This document shows positions 58,457 to 64,000 of a stretch of 64,000 bases of DNA, piece by piece. Within the stretch, counting starts at the first letter, position 1. The number at the start of each line of letters is the position of its first letter. This DNA is from Pseudomonas citronellolis (GTDB lineage Bacteria > Pseudomonadota > Gammaproteobacteria > Pseudomonadales > Pseudomonadaceae): the NCBI RefSeq assembly GCF_900112375.1, contig NZ_FOLS01000033.1, forward strand, positions 1 to 64,000, read 5' to 3'. The notes under the pieces were generated by a model that saw only the letters and a list, made by a program, of their open reading frames with translations, did not search any database and was not told the DNA's origin. Made by a program: the position numbers and the translations under genes.

Positions 58457-59932
58457 GTGCCGATCTCGATTCAGGACATCCTCGATGACAACGCGCTGTC
58501 CACGCGCCTGGTCAGCGGCGCCAGCCATGTCGGGCGGCTGCTGCGCTGGGCGCACGTCTGCGAACTGCCCGACCCCTCGCAATGGCTGGGCGAGGGCGAG
58601 CTGCTGATGACCACCGGCCTGGGCATTCCCGCCGATGCCGCGGCGCAGCGCGAGTACATCGAGCGGCTGGCCAGGGCCCGGGTGGCGGGGCTGATGATCG
58701 GAGAGAACATGCACGCGCCCAGCGACATGGAAGCGCTGTTCGATACCGCCATGCAGCTGGATTTCCCGCTGCTGCTGACGCATAGCTCGGTGCCGTTCTC
58801 GGCGGTCGCCCGGGCGATCATCGACGCCAGCAAGCAGGAGGAGCAGGAGCGCCGCAGCGCGGTGGCGCGCATCTACGAAAGCGCGCGCATGGGCCTGCGC
58901 CACGTCGGCGTGGAGTTCCTGCTGCAACGCCTGGCGGCGGACTTGCGCACCCAGCTTTACCTGTTCGACGCCGCCTCGCTGGAGCCCTGGCATGCGGGCC
59001 TGGCGCCGCTGCCGGCGCACTGGCGGGCGGCCCTGGGCAAGCGTGCGAACACCACCACTACCGTCACCCGCCATTCGACGGAGGAGGGCGACGCCCTGGT
59101 CATGGCGCTGCCTTCGGTGCCGGCCTGCAAGATTCTCGCGTGCGGCGGCGGCCTGGTCGACTATGGCCTGCTGCACCACGTGACGGCGGTGCTGGGCATC
59201 GAGCTGGAGCGCCAGCAGGTCGAACATGAGCGCCTGTTGCGCCAGGGCTGGGAGTTGCTGGATGACCTGTTGCAGCAGCGCCTGAGCGAGCGGCCCGCCC
59301 ACGAGCGCCTGGGCGCCCTGGGCTATCCGGTCGGCCAGGCGGTCTTCGCCGTCGCCCGTTGCCAGGCGGACTTGCCCGAGCGCTGGTCGCAGCGGCTGCA
59401 CCTGCAGGGCGTGGCGTTATTGTCGCGTGTGCAGGGCGAGGAACTGATCCTGCTGCTGGCCTCGGATGCGGCGGCGGAGCAGGTCCAGCAGGTGCTCGGT
59501 TGCCCGCTGGGGTTGTCCAACCCGCTGGGGCACTCGGGCCGTACCCCGGAGGCGCTGCGCGAGGCGCGCCTGGCTCTGGCGCATACCTCGGCCAGCCGCC
59601 AGGTCGCCCACTACGGGCGGGCTTCCGGCGAGCTGCTGTGGCTGCCGTCCAGCCTGGAGGAAGCCCTGCTGGTCTACCGCCGCGCCCTGGGCGCCCTGGC
59701 CGATTACGACCAGCAGCAGGGCGCGCAGCTGCAGCACACGCTGCAGGTGTTCCTCGAACAGAACCGCTCCTGGCAGAAGACCGCCGAGCGGCTCAACGTG
59801 CACCGCCAGACGCTGGTCTACCGCATCCGCCGCATCGAGGAGATCACCGGCCTCTCGCTGGACTCCACCGAGGACGTCGCCGTGCTGTGGATCGCCCTGC
59901 GCGCGGCGGACATCGCCGGCCTCAAGGCATGA
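58457..59932 (+). CDS. PucR/CdaR family transcriptional regulator
   Basis: The 491-residue protein mirrors the regulator at 22.1-23.5 kb: an N-terminal PucR domain (about 3-125; VPISIQDILDDNALSTRLVS, then GEGELLMTTGLGIP) and the C-terminal helix-turn-helix (VFLEQNRSWQKTAERLNVHR, QTLVYRIRRIEEITGLSL). It begins with GTG 58457 behind GGAGG, which is the best start; an in-frame ATG upstream (58388) lacks a ribosome site. It is divergent from the polyamine-type binding-protein gene and convergent with the cupin gene, whose end overlaps by 11 bases. It probably regulates both neighbours in response to an amine. The conserved pairing with cupin and oxidase in two places suggests a common signal. Confidence 0.9.
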   Translation: MPISIQDILDDNALSTRLVSGASHVGRLLRWAHVCELPDPSQWLGEGELLMTTGLGIPADAAAQREYIERLARARVAGLMIGENMHAPSDMEALFDTAMQLDFPLLLTHSSVPFSAVARAIIDASKQEEQERRSAVARIYESARMGLRHVGVEFLLQRLAADLRTQLYLFDAASLEPWHAGLAPLPAHWRAALGKRANTTTTVTRHSTEEGDALVMALPSVPACKILACGGGLVDYGLLHHVTAVLGIELERQQVEHERLLRQGWELLDDLLQQRLSERPAHERLGALGYPVGQAVFAVARCQADLPERWSQRLHLQGVALLSRVQGEELILLLASDAAAEQVQQVLGCPLGLSNPLGHSGRTPEALREARLALAHTSASRQVAHYGRASGELLWLPSSLEEALLVYRRALGALADYDQQQGAQLQHTLQVFLEQNRSWQKTAERLNVHRQTLVYRIRRIEEITGLSLDSTEDVAVLWIALRAADIAGLKA

Positions 59933-60266
59933 TCACGAAGCTCTTGCGCAGGGTTTCGCGAATGTCCCAGGTGCCGTGACAGTTCGCCGGGAACAGGATG
60001 GCGTCGCCGGCGCGCAGCTCGATGGGCTCGCCCTCGTCGGGGATGAAGAAGCCGTGGCCGCTGATGAAGTGGCTGAACTCGCGCTCCATGACCTGGCGGC
60101 GGAAGCGCCCCGGGGTGCATTCCCACACGCCGGTCAGCAGGCCGCCCTGGCCTTCGGCGGCGTAGGTGGCGGCCTCGGCCACCGGCGTGCCGACCGGCGC
60201 CTTGGCCGGTACGCCGGCGGGCAGCGGGAAGCGGGCGGTATCGGGCAGATGGATCAGGTGCTGCAT
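59922..60266 (-). CDS. Cupin domain protein
   Basis: The 114-residue protein is a small single-domain cupin, with TGVWECTPGRFRRQVMEREF and SHFISGHGFFIPDEGEP (about 45-82) and RAGDAILFPANCHGTWDI (about 85-102). The first cupin motif keeps one histidine only, so metal binding is doubtful. It resembles the cupin at 20120 in length and motif layout (both end in T-W-D-x-x-E-T-x-R-K). It is encoded 19 bases after the FAD oxidase stop and overlaps the end of the PucR gene by 11 bases. Its function is unknown. The matched pairs suggest a partner of the oxidases. Confidence 0.8.
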   Translation of the reverse strand: MQHLIHLPDTARFPLPAGVPAKAPVGTPVAEAATYAAEGQGGLLTGVWECTPGRFRRQVMEREFSHFISGHGFFIPDEGEPIELRAGDAILFPANCHGTWDIRETLRKSFVIMP

Positions 60267-60285
60267 CGAAGGTCTCCTTGCCTGT

Positions 60286-61701
60286 TCAGGCGCTCTTGTC
60301 TTCCAGGCCCACGGGGGCGAACTTGCTCAGCCTGAGGTCGAGCCAGGACGGCTTGCGGTTCTGCGCCTCCTGCTCCTCCTTGCGCTGCACCGCGCCGCGC
60401 ACCAGCAGGCCGCCGAAGTAGCGGATGGGCTCCGGCGGGAAGCTCTTGGGCCGGCGCCCCACCAGGCCGCAGCGGCTCCACTCGTCGTTGCGCCCCAGCA
60501 CCAGGCTGGCGAGGATGCGCCCGCCCAGGCGGCTGGGGCCGACGCCATTGCCGCTCCAGCCGATGCCATAGAAGATGTGCGGCGCGCCTTCCAGGTGGCC
60601 GAACACCGGCATGCTGTCGTAGGTGCGGTCGATGGGGCCGCACCAGGCGTGGCTGATGGCCTCGTCGGCGAGGTTGGGGTAGGTGCGGCGGAAGTCTTTC
60701 TCGGTCTCTTCGCTCAGCCGCGGGTTGTCGTCGAAGCTGGCGTCGATGCGGCTGGCGTAGTTGATCATGCCGGTGCCCTTGCCGAAGGCGATGCGGCCGT
60801 CCCGGGTGGTGCGGTAGAAGTCCACCATCAGCTGCGAATCGGTGATCGACTCGCCGCCGGTCCAGCCGATCTGTTCCAGGCGCTGGGGGATCGGGTGGGT
60901 CGCCACTATGGTGCTGGTGACCGGCAGGACGACGCGGCTGAGTTCGGGAATCTGCGCGGCCCAGGCATTGGTGGCCAGCACCACGCGGCGCGCCGTGACC
61001 GAGCCCGAGGGCGTGCGCAGCACCGCCGGTTCGCTGCGCTGGATGTCGTCCACGGGCGTGTTCTCGAAGATCCGCACGCCTTTCTCCAGCACTACCCGGC
61101 GCAGGCCGCGGGCGAGGCGGGCGGGCTGCACGGTGGCGTTGCTGGCCTCGATCACGCCTTCCAGGTGCTGGCGCGAGCCGGCGCGGCGCTGCACTTCGTT
61201 GTCCGGCAGCGAGCGGAAGACCTGCTCGCCCAGGCTTTCGCAGGTGCGCTGCACGCCCTTCCAGGCGCCGCGCTGGGCGTCGCTGGTGGCGGTCCACAGC
61301 CAGCCGCCGCGGCGGAAGTGCGCGTCGATGCCGTGCTGCGCGCAGAACTCGCCGATCTCGCCGATGTTCGCTTCCGAGGCGCGGGCCAGGCGCAGGGCTT
61401 CTTCCTTGCCGCACTGCGCCACCAGCGAGCTGATCTTCGGCCACCAGGACATCACGAAGCCGCCGTTGCGCCCCGAGGCGCCGCCGCCGCAGATGTCGCG
61501 CTCGAGGATCACGATCCGGCACTGCGGTTCGAGCTCCAGCAGGCGCAGCGCCGTCCAAAGCCCGACGAAGCCGCCGCCGATGATGGCGACGTCGACGCTG
61601 AGGTCCTCCCGCAGGGGCGCGGTCGGGGTGAGTTCGTCGGCAATTTCCTGGAGCCAGAGGGAGCGTTTCATGGCGAGAGCCCATGGGTTGTTGTTTCCCA
61701 T
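60286..61701 (-). CDS. FAD-dependent amine oxidoreductase (DAO family)
   Basis: The 471-residue flavoprotein shows AIIGGGFVG (39-47), GASGRNGGF (73-81), NYASRIDASFDDNP, and GIGWSGNGVGPSRLGGRILA near the C-terminus. It belongs to the D-amino acid oxidase family and has the same build as the enzyme at 18725. It likely oxidises a C-N bond. The start is uncertain: 61701 (MGNNNPWALAMKRSLW) is preferred, with 61671 as an alternative, because an upstream in-frame ATG at 61767 has no ribosome site. It is co-transcribed with the cupin gene downstream. No aldehyde dehydrogenase is adjacent here, unlike the module at 17-22 kb, so the product must be handled by enzymes encoded elsewhere. Confidence 0.85.
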   Translation of the reverse strand: MGNNNPWALAMKRSLWLQEIADELTPTAPLREDLSVDVAIIGGGFVGLWTALRLLELEPQCRIVILERDICGGGASGRNGGFVMSWWPKISSLVAQCGKEEALRLARASEANIGEIGEFCAQHGIDAHFRRGGWLWTATSDAQRGAWKGVQRTCESLGEQVFRSLPDNEVQRRAGSRQHLEGVIEASNATVQPARLARGLRRVVLEKGVRIFENTPVDDIQRSEPAVLRTPSGSVTARRVVLATNAWAAQIPELSRVVLPVTSTIVATHPIPQRLEQIGWTGGESITDSQLMVDFYRTTRDGRIAFGKGTGMINYASRIDASFDDNPRLSEETEKDFRRTYPNLADEAISHAWCGPIDRTYDSMPVFGHLEGAPHIFYGIGWSGNGVGPSRLGGRILASLVLGRNDEWSRCGLVGRRPKSFPPEPIRYFGGLLVRGAVQRKEEQEAQNRKPSWLDLRLSKFAPVGLEDKSA

Positions 61702-61821
61702 AATCTCGCCGAGCAGCGCCGGCGCCACCCATCGTGCATTTCTAACGATTGGGCGGCGGGTTTTCATACAAACATACGAACCCGGCGCTGAGGCCAGGGT
61801 GCCCCGGCCACGGCGCTCTTC

Positions 61822-61888
61822 GCAGGATGGGGTGAGCGAAACCCATGTGGCCGTGGCGATGGGTATCGCTTCGCTCCACCCATCCTGC
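61822..61888. repeat. Inverted intergenic repeat
   Basis: GCAGGATGGGGTGAGCGAA and its diverged reverse complement TTCGCTCCACCCATCCTGC face each other across about 29 bases. This element type (GGATGGGTxGAGCGxAGC) recurs between genes in many proteobacteria. It lies between the FAD oxidase and TpsB genes and may act as a boundary. Confidence 0.65.
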
Positions 61889-61905
61889 GTTGCCCGTCCT
61901 CACTC

Positions 61906-61929
61906 GCCGGAACCCTGGAGGGTTCCGGC
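61906..61929 (-). terminator. Hairpin after the TpsB gene, possible terminator
   Basis: GCCGGAACCCT-GG-AGGGTTCCGGC is a perfect 11-bp stem with a 2-base turn, lying 9 bases after the stop codon of the TpsB-like gene. There is no T-run behind it, so it is either a weak terminator or a transcript-stabilising hairpin. Confidence 0.4.
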
Positions 61930-61938
61930 GCGGCGGGT

Positions 61939-63684
61939 TCAGAACAGCTTGAGGAAGTTGAGGTAGAAGCGCGGCGCCTTGCCGTTGTCGTCGTCCAGTT
62001 CTTCGGCCGAGACCTTGCGCGTCAGCGGGAAGGCCAGCTCGGGCGACACGTACATGTCCTTGAACACCTGCAGGTGGGCGCCGACGCCGGCCGAGGACAG
62101 GCTTTCGGCGCTGACCCAGCTCGGCTCCTCGCTCCACACCTTGCCGAAGTCCCAGAAGGCGTAGTACTGCGTGGGCACCTCGTGGTCCCTGAAGGTGTGC
62201 AGGCGGTTGTACTGCAGCTCGACCTTGCCGGCGAAGCCCTTGTCGCCGGTGATCTCCGACGGGTCGTAGCCGCGGCCGAACTCGCTGCCGCCCACGCCGA
62301 ACTGCTCGGGGCTGAGCAGCGGCTGGCCGAAGGAGGTCTGCGCGGTCATCGCCAGGTACAGGTTGAGGCCGTCCATGATTTTCGACAGGTCCTGCAGGCG
62401 CTGGGCATCCACCTGCAGCTTGGTGAAGTCGGTCTCGCCGCCCTCGCGCGAGGGGTTGGCGCGGTTTTCGCTGCTGGCGCCCATGATCTTCAGGCCGCGG
62501 CTCAGCTCCGCCTTGACCAGGTTCTTGCCGCCGTAGCCGTCGAAGAAGTCGTAGCTGGCGCCCAGGCGCAGGGCGCGGATGCGGTCGTCGCTGGAGGGCG
62601 GGCTGTGCGGGTCGTCGAGGTACTCGGACTTGCCGTTGAACCAGGTGAAGGCCGCCGAGGTCTTGAAGGTCTCGTCGCGCTGGCGGATCCACGGCCGGGT
62701 GACGCGCACGGCGAAGGTGTCGCCGGAGCTGTTGGCGTCGAGGAAGGAGTAGGTGTCGGCGTGGCCGTCGTTGTGCTGGGCGAGGAAGCTGAGCACGTCG
62801 CCGCGGCTGCCGACCGGGACTTCGTACTGGCCTTCGAAGAAGGTCATCTTGTCGCCTTCCACCGACTTGCCGGCGCGCACGCCCAGGTGGTCGCCGTGGC
62901 CGGTCAGGTCGTTGACGCCCACGCCGCCGTACACCTGCCAGGGGCCGAAGTAGCGGCTGTCGCGGTTGTCGAAGCCGAAGAAGCCTTCGTACTTGCGCTG
63001 GCTGTTCTCCACCAGCAGGTCGGTGCCCTCGGCGACCGGCGAGGGGCTGAAGGTGCCGCGGCTCTGGTTGCCCGAGACGTCGTTCATCAGCAGCAGGTTG
63101 CGTTCCAGCGTGGCGCTCTTCACCGGCACTTCTTCACGGATGTTGCGGGCGTAGCCTTCCAGGGCCTTGTTGCTCGGCCCCTGGAAGGTCACCTGGTTGA
63201 CCCGGCCCTCGAAGACGTGGATGACCAGGTTGCCGTTCTCCAGGCGTTGCTCGGGCACGTAGGCCTTGGCCAGGAGGAAGCCGGCGCGGCGATAGCGCTG
63301 GGTGATGACGTCGGCCACGGCGTTCACTTCGGGCAGCGACACCCTGTTGCCTTCCAGGCGCGCGAGCAGCGGCGCGAAGGTGGCGGGCGGGTAGCTGGTC
63401 ACGCCGGTGAGGGTGACCTTGGTGACCTTGAAGCGGGTCTCGCCGCCGGGCAGCGCGGTCATCTCGGCGGGAACATCCTCCGCGCTCGGGGTGACCACCG
63501 TGTCCGGCAATTGCAGCGTGGCGGGCATCTCGGTCGGCGCGCTGCGGTGCCCGGAGGCGTCCGGCACCTCGACCCGCCCGGGGTTGAGCTGGCCGAGCGG
63601 GGCGGCTTGCAGCGCGCCGGCGGCGAACAGGCCGGAGCAGACGGCCAGGGCGAGGATGCTCAGTTTCGACGGAAGCGGTTTCAT
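61939..63684 (-). CDS. ShlB/FhaC/HecB family two-partner-secretion outer membrane transporter (TpsB)
   Basis: The 581-residue product has a signal peptide (MKPLPSKLSILALAVCSGLF, cut near 27), a proline- and threonine-rich linker, two POTRA-like domains (about 80-230; FKVTKVTLTGVTSYPPATFA, GFLLAKAYVPEQRLENGNLV, HVFEGRVNQVTFQG) and a C-terminal barrel with GVGGSEFGRGYDPSEITGDKG (about 470-490), which includes the lid-lock style motif of FhaC. It ends in FYLNFLKLF with a terminal phenylalanine, as outer membrane barrels do. It secretes a large TpsA exoprotein. No TpsA gene is visible in the window; it might lie to the right. The gene's 3' hairpin separates it from the amine module. Confidence 0.92.
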   Translation of the reverse strand: MKPLPSKLSILALAVCSGLFAAGALQAAPLGQLNPGRVEVPDASGHRSAPTEMPATLQLPDTVVTPSAEDVPAEMTALPGGETRFKVTKVTLTGVTSYPPATFAPLLARLEGNRVSLPEVNAVADVITQRYRRAGFLLAKAYVPEQRLENGNLVIHVFEGRVNQVTFQGPSNKALEGYARNIREEVPVKSATLERNLLLMNDVSGNQSRGTFSPSPVAEGTDLLVENSQRKYEGFFGFDNRDSRYFGPWQVYGGVGVNDLTGHGDHLGVRAGKSVEGDKMTFFEGQYEVPVGSRGDVLSFLAQHNDGHADTYSFLDANSSGDTFAVRVTRPWIRQRDETFKTSAAFTWFNGKSEYLDDPHSPPSSDDRIRALRLGASYDFFDGYGGKNLVKAELSRGLKIMGASSENRANPSREGGETDFTKLQVDAQRLQDLSKIMDGLNLYLAMTAQTSFGQPLLSPEQFGVGGSEFGRGYDPSEITGDKGFAGKVELQYNRLHTFRDHEVPTQYYAFWDFGKVWSEEPSWVSAESLSSAGVGAHLQVFKDMYVSPELAFPLTRKVSAEELDDDNGKAPRFYLNFLKLF

Positions 63685-63686
63685 GG

Positions 63687-64000
63687 CTATTTCCCTCCCT
63701 TCTGGTCGGCCTTCAGGTCGTGGGGGATCACGCTGCGGTTCCAGTCGGGGGCGATGAACTGGCCGTCCTTGATCAGGCTGTTGGCGTAGGTCAGCACGTC
63801 GCGGATGTCCGGCGTGGTGCTGGTCTTGCCGCCGTAGGCGCGGGGTTTGCAGATCAGTTGCACGGCGTAGGTGCGGATCACCGCCGGCGATACCGAGTAG
63901 TTGGCCGAGACCGCCGAGGGCGACTCCAGCGCGGTGCAGCGGGTGTTGCCGGGGGCCTGGGCGGTCAGGGGCACGGCGAGCGCTTCCCGTCCGGGGGCGG
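63687..64000 (-). CDS. Partial protein of unknown function upstream of TpsB (cut by window end)
   Basis: The frame runs from the window edge to a stop at 63687, just 2 bases before the TpsB start region. At least 95-104 residues are visible: ALAVPLTAQAPGNTRCTALE near the edge, then AVSANYSVSPAVIRTYAVQL and a C-terminal IAPDWNRSVIPHDLKADQKG. The beginning resembles the end of a signal peptide (ALAVPLTAQA), so it may be a small secreted or periplasmic protein with two cysteines in the visible part. It is tightly coupled to the TpsB gene. It could be an accessory of the secretion system; I do not recognise the family. Confidence 0.5.
   Translation of the reverse strand, partial: APGREALAVPLTAQAPGNTRCTALESPSAVSANYSVSPAVIRTYAVQLICKPRAYGGKTSTTPDIRDVLTYANSLIKDGQFIAPDWNRSVIPHDLKADQKGGK

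Overview
The window is about 64 kb of GC-rich DNA from a pseudomonad-like gammaproteobacterium. The evidence is the strong G/C third-position bias, the interspersed Pseudomonas REP elements (core GTAGGAGCGAGCTTGCTCG), an OprD-type porin, catC/pcaIJ genes close to Pseudomonas versions, and relatives of the P. aeruginosa carnitine genes (CdhR/CdhC/CdhA/CdhB/CaiX). A member of the P. aeruginosa/citronellolis/nitroreducens group is my inference only. No rRNA, tRNA, CRISPR array, prophage or origin was seen. The content is almost entirely catabolic genes with their transporters and regulators, so it reads as an accessory degradation region.

Layout. (1) 1-376: right end of an IS4-type element. (2) 377-13.4 kb: a minus-strand cluster with the lower beta-ketoadipate pathway (muconolactone isomerase, enol-lactonase-like protein, CoA-transferase PcaIJ, thiolase), a thioesterase, a cyclase-family hydrolase, a metallo-beta-lactamase-fold hydrolase, an SDR, a second CoA-transferase, an aromatic-acid-type MFS carrier, a LysR regulator and a divergent OprD porin. 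No ring-cleavage dioxygenase is present. (3) 13.6-16.5 kb: a CitE-like lyase, acyl-CoA dehydrogenase and HTD2-type hydratase operon resembling the itaconate/citramalyl-CoA module. (4) 17.3-23.5 kb: GABA-type permease, FAD amine oxidase, cupin, MmsA-type dehydrogenase and a convergent PucR-type regulator. (5) 24-33 kb: LuxR regulator, EutH-type carrier, SDR, and an operon of FAD oxidase, MFS carrier, DHDPS-family lyase and aldehyde dehydrogenase. (6) 33.5-38 kb: GlxA-type and LysR regulators, a GbcA-like Rieske oxygenase with a strong terminator, and a DMT exporter. (7) 39.1-43.8 kb: a ProU-type ABC transporter followed by an MmgE/PrpD protein. (8) 43.9-56.4 kb: LysR, two SDRs, a CdhR-like regulator and a tightly packed nine-gene operon with Rieske oxygenase, SDR, beta-keto acid cleavage enzyme, aldehyde dehydrogenase, SDR, carnitine-dehydrogenase-like protein, Rieske reductase, thioesterase and betaine-binding protein. 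(9) 57.2-61.7 kb: polyamine-type binding protein, PucR-type regulator, cupin and FAD oxidase, a second copy of the module type in (4). (10) 61.9-64 kb: a two-partner-secretion outer membrane transporter and the end of a small protein.

How the parts may work together. Regions 6-8 look like a quaternary-amine (betaine/carnitine-like) uptake and degradation system: ProVWX and the orphan CaiX-like binding protein import, dehydrogenases create a beta-keto acid, the cleavage enzyme plus thioesterase release a betaine, and Rieske oxygenases remove or cleave the ammonium group. Regions 4, 5 and 9 look like three routes for oxidising amines through FAD enzymes and aldehyde dehydrogenases. Region 2 funnels a lactone or muconolactone-type intermediate to succinyl-CoA and acetyl-CoA.

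Four repeat islands (16.8, 23.6-24.2, 37.9-38.9 and 56.4-57.2 kb) sit at boundaries between modules and share several repeat units, including an approximately 0.4-kb element present twice. They suggest the region was assembled stepwise.
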